DNA of 64,000 nt, from assembly GCA_963721345.1 (NCBI GenBank), contig CAVRIT010000001.1, positions 310,001 through 374,000 on the forward strand, written 5' to 3'. This DNA comes from JACDAN01 sp963721345. Lineage in GTDB: Bacteria; Actinomycetota; Thermoleophilia; Gaiellales; Gaiellaceae. Positions 9,097 to 17,353 of this stretch are shown in pieces; position 1 is the stretch's first letter; every line of letters starts with the position of its first letter. The notes beneath the pieces were generated by a model. It saw only the letters and a list, made by a program, of their open reading frames with translations. It did no database searches and was not told where the DNA came from. The translations under genes and the position numbers were made by a program.

Positions 9097-10775
9097 CCGA
9101 ACGTCAACTCTCGCCGCACCGTGCCGGCGCGCTGGTGGCGCGCTTCGACCGTCACCTCCGAGCCGGCCGGCGCCTGCACGACCCACTCCACCTTCGTCCG
9201 GTCGCTCGTCGCGTCGTCCGTCGCCCACCAGAGCAGCGAGCGCCGGTTCACCCGCCCCTCCAGCTGCCCCAGCTCGACCTTCCGCTCGCCGCCGATCACC
9301 CGCCCGCCTTCCGGCAGCGTGATCTCCGCCTCGAGCGGACGCACCGCCTTCCGCTCGACCGCCTTCTCGCTGACCGCCGTCCCCAGCCACCCGGCGTTCT
9401 CGAGGACGAGCCGGATCAGCCAGCGGTCCTCCCCCAGCTGCTCGACGTCCAGCGACCGTATCCGGAGCAGCGGCGAGACCAGCGCCTGCCAGATCGCGAA
9501 CTCCGTGTGCGGCGCGATCTCCCGCTCGAGGAACTGCGGCGGGATGTTCCCCCAGCAGTACATGAGGTCCCAGCCGCCGAGCTCGACCGGGCCGAGCTGG
9601 TCGTGGTCGTACGGGTACCAGTCGACCCAGCCCTTCCCGTCGAGCTCCATGTCGCTCCAGCGGAGCAGCTTGAGGTCGTCCTCGGCCGGGTGATCCCGCA
9701 GCCACTCGATGTACTGGTAGTCCTCGATCCCGGCTTCGCGCTGCGGGCTCCAAAACTCCGTCGTCCACGAGAAGAGCCCGAGATGGTCGTAGAGCCAGTC
9801 GTTCGCCCCGCCCTTGACCGTTTGCTTCGGGTCGTACTTGAAGTCGTGGAAGATCGAGAGCGCGGGGTAGCCGGTGAGCTCGGTCGCCTTCTCGCCGATC
9901 AGCTTGTACGTGCGCAGGTCATTCGTCGGGTAGTGCTCGTCGGGATAGCTGGAGTACGGCCGCAGGTGGACGCCGCTGAACGTGTGGTACGACACGTGTC
10001 CGGTGAGGTTCGGCCGCTCGACGATCGCCTGGACGAGCGCCCGGATCTCCGGCTCGGACGTCGGATAGGGCCCAGCCCCGTGCTGCTCCGACTCGACGGT
10101 CCATTCCATCGGAAAGTTGCGGTTGAGGTCGAGCCCCTCCAGCGGCGGGGCGACCTTGATCGTGACACCGTCGTAGTTCCGGATCCGCCCTTCCCAGAGC
10201 ACGCGGTAGAACTCGCCTTCGGCGTCGGCCGGCTCGCGCCGGACGAGCATTCGGGGCTCGTCGGGATGCGGCTTCCAGGAGCCGTTCGGATCCGGGACGC
10301 GCATCATCAGGATCCGGCCGTCGCCGTCGAGATCCTCTTCGTACAGGCCGTCGAGCGGCTCGGCGAGGGGCCAGGGCCGCGTGCTCGAGCGGATGAACCG
10401 CGGGCGATCGGCCAGCGCCAGCTCCGCGCCGTCGGGGTTGAGCCGGGGGATGACGTACATCGCCCGCGTGTCGAGCAGCCGTGTGACCTGCTCGTCGTCG
10501 CCGTAGCCGGACACCAGCCGGTCGATCAGGTGGAGCGCGGCGGTGGCGCCCGTCACCTCGATCGAGTGGATGTTCGCGTCGACGAGGAAGCCCGGCTTGT
10601 GGAGATCGGTGCCGGTCGCCGTGTTCGTCAGCGTGCAGAGCCAGATCTCGCGCCCCTCGAAGCTCTTGCCGATCGACTCGACGCGGTAGAGCTCGGGCCG
10701 CTCCTCGGCCCACGCGTGAAGGATCTCGGCTAGCTCGTCGTTCCGATAGAACCGGTCGAACGCCGGTCTAGGCAC
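9093..10775 (-). CDS. M14 family zinc carboxypeptidase
   Basis: The zinc ligands of the M14 fold are visible: HSIE (H70, E73) in VDANIHSIEVTG and the later His in GHVSYHTFSG (about 260). The substrate-binding LDLNRNFP box and a catalytic-Glu candidate in TTEFWSPQ (about 346) are present. There is no signal peptide, so it is probably cytoplasmic. The long middle and C-terminal part (to 560 aa, beta-rich end) resembles uncharacterised peptidase_M14-like proteins. The start is GTG 10775. It follows the M3-like peptidase by 15 bases, suggesting a peptide-degradation operon. Specificity cannot be read. Confidence 0.88.
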   Translation of the reverse strand: MPRPAFDRFYRNDELAEILHAWAEERPELYRVESIGKSFEGREIWLCTLTNTATGTDLHKPGFLVDANIHSIEVTGATAALHLIDRLVSGYGDDEQVTRLLDTRAMYVIPRLNPDGAELALADRPRFIRSSTRPWPLAEPLDGLYEEDLDGDGRILMMRVPDPNGSWKPHPDEPRMLVRREPADAEGEFYRVLWEGRIRNYDGVTIKVAPPLEGLDLNRNFPMEWTVESEQHGAGPYPTSEPEIRALVQAIVERPNLTGHVSYHTFSGVHLRPYSSYPDEHYPTNDLRTYKLIGEKATELTGYPALSIFHDFKYDPKQTVKGGANDWLYDHLGLFSWTTEFWSPQREAGIEDYQYIEWLRDHPAEDDLKLLRWSDMELDGKGWVDWYPYDHDQLGPVELGGWDLMYCWGNIPPQFLEREIAPHTEFAIWQALVSPLLRIRSLDVEQLGEDRWLIRLVLENAGWLGTAVSEKAVERKAVRPLEAEITLPEGGRVIGGERKVELGQLEGRVNRRSLLWWATDDATSDRTKVEWVVQAPAGSEVTVEARHQRAGTVRRELTFG

Positions 10776-10790
10776 CGGGGACGTCAGGCA

Positions 10791-12302
10791 TTACGCGCCG
10801 AGCTCGGTCAGCAGCGGCTTCGTGTCGTGAGGGTCGAAGCCGAGCCGGCCGGCGATCTCCTCGCTCGTCGGCTGAGTCCCCTCCGCGAAGAATGCGCGCA
10901 GGTGGTCGCCGGTCTGTCGGCTGCGCCACCAGTCTTCGCCGATCTCGCGGGTCAGCCACTCGCGAAGCTGCGCCGAGCGAATCCACGCCCGCAGGTAATC
11001 GGCGGAGTAGAAGCCCGCGTCCATGTCCGCGAGGTACGCGTCGGGGCGATAGGCGATCCCGGTCGCCGAGGTGAGCAGCCGGTGATACTCGTCGGGCCCC
11101 GTGGTACTGCCATTCCCGAAGTTGCCCCAGAACTCGAGCTCGAACCTCAGCTTCGCGGTGTAGCGCCTGAACAGGAGCGCCTCGAGGAAGACCGTCGCCT
11201 CGGCGTTCTCCTTCGCCTGCTCCGGGCTCAGGTCGAAGTACTCGGCGTGCCACGCCGGCTCGCGCGAGATCGCCTCGAAGATGTACGAGTAGATCTCCGT
11301 CAGCGCGTGGTCGCGCGACAGGTTCCGGAAGGTGTACGGAAGGTCGGGGTCGCAGTTGCCGTAGTGCAGTGCGTGGCCCGCCTCGTGGAGGAACGCCTGG
11401 TAGTCGTGGAGCCCGCCCTGCGCGCGGGTGATCAGGTGGACGATCTTCGGTGGGTCGGCCGCGATCACGCAGGCCCGCGGCGATTTCTGCGGGCGGTCGT
11501 CGAGGTCGAGGCGAATGTTCGGCTCGCGGTCGAGGTCGAAGCCGAGGTGGCGCAGCGTGTCCAGGCACACCTCCGTCGCTCTCTCCTTCGTGTACGTCGC
11601 CTCGAGTGGCGAGAGGCGCCGGAGCCAAGCGACGTGGTACGAGAGCGGGACCTCCGGCCGGTCATCGCCGAGCAACTTGTCGAACCACCGCTTCGAGAGT
11701 CGGCCGTAAAGCTCGTCCGCGGCTTCGCTCGCCGCGTTCAGAACGCGGGAAAGGTCACGCAGCGAAATGCCCTTCTCCTCCTCGGACCGCACAACCGGGT
11801 CGGACTGGCCCGACAGCTCCGCGTCGAGCTCCTCGCGGGCCTGAAGAAGCTCCATCCGGTCGTCGTTGAATCCCGCGGAGGCATCGCCCGAGAGGGCCCC
11901 GAGCTCTTCGCGGTCGGCATAAGACGACAGCACTGCGAGCTTCGCCTGGGCCGAGCGGATCGGCATCTCCTCGCCGCGACATGTCACCCGCGCGGCGAGG
12001 ATTGCGTTCTCGAGGGCATCCTCGCGCTCGCTGAGCTCGATGTCGGCGAGTCCGGACTCGCAGGTCTTCCTCAGGCGATAGACGCGCTCCCGCTCAGCGC
12101 CGGAAAGGTCCTGCTCCGCGTCCTTCAGCGCGTCGAGCTGGTCGCGTGTGAAGAGGTCGCGATACCGCGCCACGATCTCGGCACGCTCCGAGACCTCCTT
12201 CTCGCCGACGCGCACCGCGCGGCCCTCCTCGGCGCGCTCGAAGAGGTAGCGCTGGAGCTGCGCTTCGTACTCGGCGGGCGTGCGAAGAGCGGTGACGGAC
12301 AC
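10791..12302 (-). CDS. M3-like (oligoendopeptidase-type) zinc metallopeptidase
   Basis: The 503-aa protein is alpha-helical and carries HEAGHALHY at about residue 306, the HExGH zinc motif typical of the M3 thimet/oligoendopeptidase clan, with a downstream ligand Glu in LTEIYSYIFEAI. The N-terminal half is a charged helical bundle with none of the usual OpF signatures, so this is a divergent member. No signal peptide is seen. The start is GTG 12302. It leads a two-gene unit with the M14 carboxypeptidase, so together they may trim peptides from inside and from the C-terminus (inference). Confidence 0.82.
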   Translation of the reverse strand: MSVTALRTPAEYEAQLQRYLFERAEEGRAVRVGEKEVSERAEIVARYRDLFTRDQLDALKDAEQDLSGAERERVYRLRKTCESGLADIELSEREDALENAILAARVTCRGEEMPIRSAQAKLAVLSSYADREELGALSGDASAGFNDDRMELLQAREELDAELSGQSDPVVRSEEEKGISLRDLSRVLNAASEAADELYGRLSKRWFDKLLGDDRPEVPLSYHVAWLRRLSPLEATYTKERATEVCLDTLRHLGFDLDREPNIRLDLDDRPQKSPRACVIAADPPKIVHLITRAQGGLHDYQAFLHEAGHALHYGNCDPDLPYTFRNLSRDHALTEIYSYIFEAISREPAWHAEYFDLSPEQAKENAEATVFLEALLFRRYTAKLRFELEFWGNFGNGSTTGPDEYHRLLTSATGIAYRPDAYLADMDAGFYSADYLRAWIRSAQLREWLTREIGEDWWRSRQTGDHLRAFFAEGTQPTSEEIAGRLGFDPHDTKPLLTELGA

Positions 12303-12335
12303 TGGCGGCCGGGAATCTACCGATTCCGCCGGAAC

Positions 12336-12689
12336 TTACGACGCCGCGAGACGGCGCACCGTCTCCGTGAGCTCGTCGATGGCGAAGGGCTTGGGGATCA
12401 CGATGGCGCCGTCGGGCAAGTCGCGGCTGGGGCTGCCGGTAAGGAGCGCCGTCGCGGACCCCAGGCCGCGCTGCTCGAGCGTCGGAACCAGCGAGACCCC
12501 TCGCTCGTTGCCGAGGTGCATGTCGAGCAGGACGACATCGACGCCGCCGTTCTCGAGCGCCGTCTCCGCTTCGTCGATCGATCCCGCCTCGACGACGGCG
12601 TAACCCTCAAGCTCGAGGTTGACCCGGCAGAGGAGCCGCAGCGAGGGATCGTCGTCCACGACGAGGACTGTCGTGGTGTCGCCGCCCAT
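12336..12689 (-). CDS. Stand-alone response-regulator receiver domain
   Basis: This 117-aa single-domain CheY-like protein shows an intact receiver: acidic pair VVDDDP (residues about 10-14), phosphoacceptor Asp in VVLLDMHL (about 55), switch Thr in ALLTGSP and Lys in VIPKPF. There is no output domain, so it must act through protein contacts or as a phosphate relay. No kinase is adjacent. ATG 12689 is preceded at 7 nt by a TANNNT box (TACACT on the minus strand), which predicts a leaderless mRNA. It lies 33 bases upstream of the M3-like peptidase start on the opposite strand side of the gap... both are transcribed leftwards, with this gene first. Confidence 0.88.
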   Translation of the reverse strand: MGGDTTTVLVVDDDPSLRLLCRVNLELEGYAVVEAGSIDEAETALENGGVDVVLLDMHLGNERGVSLVPTLEQRGLGSATALLTGSPSRDLPDGAIVIPKPFAIDELTETVRRLAAS

Positions 12690-12696
12690 CGATCCG

Positions 12697-12702
12697 AGTG
12701 TA
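12697..12702 (-). promoter_or_regulatory. -10 box of the receiver gene (leaderless)
   Basis: TACACT on the minus strand lies 7 nt upstream of ATG 12689. This fits the actinobacterial TANNNT -10 element and places the transcription start at or next to the A of the start codon. Confidence 0.5.
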
Positions 12703-12925
12703 GGGCGCGCCCGCCAGAACCGCCAATTTTCCGGCGACTTTGCAACTGGCCGTACCCGATCGGGGCCGGGCGTCGTTTATGTTTTTGAAATGGGAAGTCG
12801 GTCGGATCTCAAAAACTCTCCTTCCAAGAGAAGGCGGCTGACGGACCAGCTACCGCAGCCGACTCCGAGCTTTCGGCGCCGCGCCTGGCTCGAGTTCCAG
12901 CGCGCGCTCGACCCTCTCGGTCCGC

Positions 12926-14191
12926 CTAAGCCGCTGCGCCGGCTCCATCCCTGAGTCGCACGAGGGTCCGCTCGCGCCCGAGCAGCTCGATGCTTTCGAA
13001 GAGCCCGGGTGAGATCTTCGACCCCGTCACCGCCACGCGCACCGGCTGAAACGCCTCGCGCGGCTTGAGGCCGAGCCGTTCCGCCAGCGCTCGGAGCGCC
13101 TCCTCGATCGACGGTGTGTCGAAGCTGTCCAGCCCCTCGATCGTCTCGGCCGCCGCCGTGAGGACGTCCGCGTCGAGCAAAGCCGGATCGGGCGCGACGT
13201 CCTCGAAGAGGAAGCGCACGTAGTCGGGAAACTGCGACAGCGTCTCGATCTTCTCCTGCACGAGCGGCGCGGCCTGCCGGACGAGTTGCTCGTCCCAGTC
13301 GATGGCGTGCTCGCGCAGGTAGTCGAGCACGCGCGACGCGAATTCCGCAGGCTCGAGCAGCCGCAGATGGACGCCGTTCAGCCACTCGAGCTTCTGGTAG
13401 TCGAAGACCGCCGGGCTTGGTGAGACCCGCTCGAGACTGAAGGCGCGAAGCAGCTCGTCACGCGTGAAGACCTCCGTCTTGTCGTCGTACGCCCAGCCGA
13501 GGCGTGCCAGGAAGTTCACGAGCGCGTCGGGGATGTAGCCGTCGTCCTTGAAGTCCTCCACCGACTGCGCACCGTGGCGCTTCGAGAGCTTCTTGCCGTC
13601 GGTGCCGAGGACGTCCGGGACGTGCGCGTAGACCGGCGGCTCGGCGCCGAGCGTCTCGAGGATCCGGAGCTGCTTCGGCGTGTTGGAGACGTGGTCCTGG
13701 CCTCGGATCACGTGGGTGATCTCGTCGAGCATGTCGTCCACCGGGTTCGCGAAGTTGTACGTCGGTCGGCCGTCGGAGCGGACGATCACGAGGTCGTCGA
13801 GATGCTCGTTCTCGAACTCGATCCGGCCGCGGACGACGTCGTCCCACGCCGTCGCGCCCTCGTCGGGCATGCGGAACCGGATCGCGCCCTCGTCCTCGTA
13901 CGCCTTCCCGTCGTCGACGAGCTGCCGTGCGTAGCGCCGTGCCTCGTCCATGCGGTCGAGCTGGAAACGGACGGGCCCGTCCCAGTCGATTCCCAGCCAG
14001 GTGAGGGAGCGCTGAATCTGCTCCGCGGCCTCCTCGACCTCGCGGCTCGTGTCGGTGTTCTCGATGCGGAGTAGCACCTCGCCGTTCTGCGCCCGCGCGA
14101 AGAGCCAGTTGAAGAGAAACGTGCGGACGCCGCCGATGTGGAGGAACCCAGTCGGGCTCGGCGCCATGCGGACGCGGACGGACGGAGTCAC
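12926..14191 (-). CDS. gltX: Glutamate--tRNA ligase
   Basis: This class I synthetase charges tRNA-Glu. It has MAPSPTGFLHIGGVRTFLFN (HIGH-type motif FLHIGG, residues about 9-22) and KLSKRHG as the KMSKS-type loop. The catalytic and stem-contact segments IENTDTSREVEE and VIRGQDHVSNTPKQL are intact. At 421 aa it is shorter than the usual 470-490, with the loss in the C-terminal anticodon-binding part. The chosen GTG 14191 begins MTPSVRVRMAPSPTG; the longer upstream frame has no homologous look. It diverges from nfo with only 17 bases between the start codons. tRNA-Glu(CTC) is at 6474. Confidence 0.93.
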   Translation of the reverse strand: MTPSVRVRMAPSPTGFLHIGGVRTFLFNWLFARAQNGEVLLRIENTDTSREVEEAAEQIQRSLTWLGIDWDGPVRFQLDRMDEARRYARQLVDDGKAYEDEGAIRFRMPDEGATAWDDVVRGRIEFENEHLDDLVIVRSDGRPTYNFANPVDDMLDEITHVIRGQDHVSNTPKQLRILETLGAEPPVYAHVPDVLGTDGKKLSKRHGAQSVEDFKDDGYIPDALVNFLARLGWAYDDKTEVFTRDELLRAFSLERVSPSPAVFDYQKLEWLNGVHLRLLEPAEFASRVLDYLREHAIDWDEQLVRQAAPLVQEKIETLSQFPDYVRFLFEDVAPDPALLDADVLTAAAETIEGLDSFDTPSIEEALRALAERLGLKPREAFQPVRVAVTGSKISPGLFESIELLGRERTLVRLRDGAGAAA

Positions 14192-14196
14192 CTCAC

Positions 14197-14203
14197 TATC
14201 GTA
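14197..14203. promoter_or_regulatory. Shared symmetric -10 box between gltX and nfo
   Basis: The sequence TATCGTA reads TATCGT toward nfo (6 nt before GTG 14209) and TACGAT toward gltX (6 nt before GTG 14191). Only 17 bases separate the two start codons, so both mRNAs must be leaderless or initiate inside the other gene. Both reads fit TANNNT. Confidence 0.55.
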
Positions 14204-14208
14204 GGGCC

Positions 14209-15151
14209 GTGCTTTTCGGCGGCCACGTTGGGGGCGGCGTGAAGGCTGCGCCGGAGCGCGCCGCCGCGATCGGCGCCAACGCACTGCAGCTCTTCGTCCA
14301 GAGCCCGCGCGCCTGGCGCTTCCCCGACCACGACCCGGCGGTGCTCGCGAGCTTCCCGCAGCGCGCTCGCGACGGCGGCATCGAGCTCTGGGTCGTGCAC
14401 GCGATCTATCTCTGCAACCTGGCGAGCCCCGACGACGTGATCTACGAGAAGTCCGTGACGACTCTCGAGAGCACGATGGACTGCGGCCTGCTCGATCGAG
14501 GCGTGCGGGGTCGTCTTCCACGTCGGCTCGCATCTCGGGAGCGGCTTCGAGGCGGGGCTCGAGCGGGCGGCGCCCGCGATCGAGCGGGTGCTCGAGCGTT
14601 GCTCGGACACGACCTGGCTCCTGATCGAGAACTCCGCCGGAACCGGCGGGACGATGGGTCGCTCGCTCGAGGAGCTCGCAGCGCTGGTCGACCGGCTCGA
14701 CCGCCACCCGCGGCTCGGGATCTGCCTCGACTCCTGCCACCTCTGGGCGTCCGGCTACGACGTCACCGACCCCGCCGCGCTGGACGCGCTGCTCGACGAC
14801 TTCGACCGCCTGATCGGGCTCGACCGGCTCCGCGTCCTCCACGTCAACGATTCGCAGACGCCGCTGGGCTCGAACCGCGACCGCCACGCCAACATGCGCG
14901 AGGGGCTGATCGGCGAGAAGCTGTCCGTGTTCCTCGGGAACCCGAGGCTGCAGCACCTTGCCGCGATCGTCGAAACGGAGGGCCAGCAAGGCAAGGGCCC
15001 CGACGTCGAGGAGATGCAGAGGCTGCGAGAGCTTTGGGCTGCCGGCGCCGGGACTACCCGGGCACCTGCGCGAAGACGCGGAAGCTCGGGCGGCCGACGG
15101 GGAGCTCGTGGAACTCAGGGTTCACGCAGCCGAGGTCGTCGCTCCGGTTGA
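14209..15151 (+). CDS. nfo: Endonuclease IV (AP endonuclease), one frameshift
   Basis: This TIM-barrel, zinc-dependent enzyme cuts DNA at abasic sites in base-excision repair. The N-terminus LFGGHVGGGVKAAPERAAAI, then ALQLFVQSPRAW, and after the shift CGVVFHVGSHLGSG, WLLIENSAGTGG, RLGICLDSCHLWASGYD, VLHVNDSQTPLGSNRDRH and IVETEGQQG contain the His, Asp and Glu metal ligands. Removing one G near 14485 joins the halves as CACSIEACGVVFHVG, so the break is probably a sequence error. GTG 14209 is the only sensible start. The last ~30 residues overlap the convergent Cys-rich gene, and the exact C-terminus is uncertain. Confidence 0.88.
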
Positions 15152-15467
15152 CGTATGTGCTGTCGACCTCCGAGCGGCACATCGGCAGCGGGTTCTTCGT
15201 GGCCCTGACGGCACCGAAGCCCGGCAAGCGGGCTTCGGCTTCTTCGAGGAGCTCGAGGTCGATCTCCACCCCGAACACCTTCTGCATGCAGCCGACGTAC
15301 GTCCGTCCAACCTCTTCGAAGGCGTAGAGGAACGGACACGCGCGAGCGACGCAGGCGCCCGGGTAGACGACCTTGTCGCAGTGGACTCCGCAGCGCCTGC
15401 ACTCCACCTCGTCCTGCGGCCGAAGCGGGAGCTCCGGACGCCGACGGGTGATCTCGCGTGAGGCCAT
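15054..15467 (-). CDS. Cysteine-rich hypothetical protein
   Basis: I do not recognise a named family. The 137-aa protein (ATG 15467) has a cysteine cluster ECRRCGVHC, then PGACVARACPFLY, VGCMQKVFG, PMCRSEV and DLGCVNPEFHELP. That is nine cysteines in total, enough for one or two zinc or iron-sulfur sites. The middle part (GVEIDLELLEEAEARLPGFG) is helical, and the end is short and polar. There is no signal peptide or membrane helix. The 3' end overlaps the nfo 3' end on the other strand by about 100 bases, although indels near there may move either stop. Confidence 0.65.
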   Translation of the reverse strand: MASREITRRRPELPLRPQDEVECRRCGVHCDKVVYPGACVARACPFLYAFEEVGRTYVGCMQKVFGVEIDLELLEEAEARLPGFGAVRATKNPLPMCRSEVDSTYVNRSDDLGCVNPEFHELPVGRPSFRVFAQVPG

Positions 15468-15570
15468 AGGTGGATTTTGGGCCACCCGTTCATGCCTCCG
15501 CAAGACTTGACAGGGTGAGGCGAACGCGCTAGCGCCGCGCGTCGCGCCGCTCAGTCTTCGGCGTCGGCCG

Positions 15571-16290
15571 TCACTCGTCGACCAGGCGGTCGACGACGTT
15601 CAAGACGTCCATCTGCGTGAACGCCTGGAAATCCGGCTCGACGCCGTCCGGCCCCTCGTCGGCCCGAAACCAGAGCGCCTGCACCGTCCGCATCCCCACT
15701 CGGGACGCGCCGAGCACGTCCGCGTCGATCCGGTCGCCCACGAAGAGCGCGTCGGCCGAGTCGACCTCGAGCTCGCGAATCGCCCGCTCGAAGATCGCGG
15801 GGTGCGGCTTGCGCTTGCCGACCTCGGAGGAGAGCACCACCGCGTCGACCCGCTCGACGAGCCCCTGGCGCTCGAGGATGGGCTGCAGCAGCCACTGCGG
15901 GCTCGCACTGTTGGAGACGAGCGCGAGCTTGAGCCCGCGCCCCCGCAGCGCCTCGAGCAGGGCGTGCGTGGACGACGCCAGGGCGTAGTACGACGACCAG
16001 ACCTCCTGCGCGGCCTGGAGGAAGAGACGAACGTCGTCGTCCGTCAGCTCGACGCCGTGCTCGCGGAACGAGCTTGCCATGACCGCCGCGATGTCGATCT
16101 CGTCCTCGGACGCCCGCGGGAAGAGCTCGGCCTCGTGCTCCTGGAGGTAGCGAGTGAAGGCAGCGGCGTCCGGAAGGTTGTCCTGCGCCAGCGCCGCGAG
16201 GCCGGCCGAATGCCCCTCGAGGGCGATCTCGTCGCTCCACTCATCGTTCATGAGCGTCCCGCCCCAGTCGAAGAGAACAGCCCGCAACAC
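15571..16290 (-). CDS. HAD-superfamily hydrolase
   Basis: This is a predicted small-molecule phosphatase of the haloacid-dehalogenase fold, 239 aa. Motif I is FDWGGTL (residues 6-12), with the nucleophile Asp present but Gly at the usual second Asp, as in many HAD hydrolases. Motif II is ALVSNSASP, motif III the Lys in EVGKRKPHPAIF, and motif IV is FVGDRIDADVLGA, with the Mg-binding acids intact. The helical cap lies between motifs I and II. GTG 16290 (MLRAVLFDWGG) is chosen because a TANNNT box lies 7 nt upstream. It diverges from the antiporter gene with 19 bases between starts. Substrate unknown. Confidence 0.87.
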   Translation of the reverse strand: MLRAVLFDWGGTLMNDEWSDEIALEGHSAGLAALAQDNLPDAAAFTRYLQEHEAELFPRASEDEIDIAAVMASSFREHGVELTDDDVRLFLQAAQEVWSSYYALASSTHALLEALRGRGLKLALVSNSASPQWLLQPILERQGLVERVDAVVLSSEVGKRKPHPAIFERAIRELEVDSADALFVGDRIDADVLGASRVGMRTVQALWFRADEGPDGVEPDFQAFTQMDVLNVVDRLVDE

Positions 16291-16296
16291 GCTCGA

Positions 16297-16303
16297 TAGG
16301 CTA
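16297..16303. promoter_or_regulatory. Shared symmetric -10 box between HAD gene and antiporter
   Basis: TAGGCTA reads TAGGCT toward the antiporter (7 nt before GTG 16310) and TAGCCT toward the HAD gene (7 nt before GTG 16290). The spacing is identical on both sides and only 19 bases separate the starts, so both transcripts are predicted to be leaderless. Confidence 0.55.
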
Positions 16304-16309
16304 GATCGC

Positions 16310-17351
16310 GTGGCCAGGAGGATCCTTTGGGGCTGCCTCGCCCTCGCCCCGGTCACGATCTTCGTGCACTACGCGTTCGACGCCGGCGAGGTGACCGAAT
16401 TCGTGCTCGCGGCGCTCGCGCTCGTCCCGCTGGCCTGGCTGATCGGGGAGGCGACAGAGCACGCTGCGCACCACACCGGGCCCGGGATCGGCGGCTTCCT
16501 CAACGCGACTTTCGGCAATGCACCGGAGCTGATCATCGCGCTCCTCGCGGTGAATGCCGCGCAGACCGAGGTCGTCCGAGGCTCGCTGAGCGGAAGCGTC
16601 GTCGGGAACCTGCTGCTCGTCCTGGGGTTCTCGCTGCTCTTCGGCGGGCCGCGGGCCGATCGACCGCGAGTCGAGCATCGTGTCACTCGCGCTCGTCGCG
16701 CTGGCGGTGCTGCTGTTGCTGATCCCCGCTGTGCCGAGTTGGGAGGGCGACCCCGAGCGCGACCTGATCGTGAACCTGTCGATCCCGGTCTCCGTCGCGC
16801 TGCTCCTCGTCTACGTCGGGGCGACCTGGCTCTCACTCCGGCGCCATCACCGGCTGCACGTCTCCGACGAGCCGGCGGAGATGCGGGGGTGGTCGTTCAG
16901 GAGGGCGATGCTCGTGCTCGGGATGGCCACGGTGATCACCGCGGTGATCGCCGAGATCCTCGTCGGGTCGCTCGAGGTCTTCGCCGAGAAGGCGCATCTC
17001 ACGGAGTTCTTCGTCGCGGCCGTGATCGTCGCAATCGTCGGGAACGCGGCCGAGCACGGCGGCGCCGTCGTGGTCGCGGCGCGCGGGCAGATCAAGCTCG
17101 CGGCGGAGATCGCTCTGGCCTCGAGTGCGCAGGTCGCGGTCTTTCTGATCCCCGCCGTGACTCTCTTGGCGCTCCTGATCGATCCACTCGCACTGGCCTT
17201 CAGGCCGGTCGAGCTCGGCGCCATCGCGTTCGGCACAGTCCTGACGTTCCTGCTGCTCGTGCAGGGCCAGTCGAGCCGTGCGCGCGGCGTCATCCTGATC
17301 CTGGCCTACGTGGCCGTCGCAGTCGCGTTCTACCTCGCGGGCGACAGGTAG
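16310..17351 (+). CDS. Ca2+/H+ (CaCA family) antiporter, one frameshift
   Basis: This integral membrane exchanger of the Cax type exports calcium or other cations in exchange for protons. Both alpha-repeat signatures are present: FGNAPELIIALLAVN in the first half and VGNAAEHGGAVVVA in the second, with an acidic patch between and about 11 hydrophobic segments. The frame changes near 16658; removing one G joins GGPRA to IDRESSIVSLALVAL, so both halves belong together (about 346 aa, normal length). GTG 16310 starts VARRILWGCLALAP. A symmetric -10 box shared with the HAD gene lies 7 nt upstream. Confidence 0.88.
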
Positions 17352-17353
17352 CG

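Noticed and set aside
12790..12954. 54-codon plus-strand frame starting MGSRSDLKNSP in the gap before gltX
   Set aside because: It has basic low-complexity content, no ribosome-binding site and overlaps the gltX end. The gap (12690-12925) also holds an 8-base inverted repeat GTTTTTGA/TCAAAAAC with a 20-base loop, but no supported gene.
13574..14074. Long antisense open frames inside gltX, murE, ftsI, secDF and others
   Set aside because: High GC content makes long shadow frames common. They show Arg/Ala/Gly-rich composition with no domains and lie opposite strongly conserved genes.
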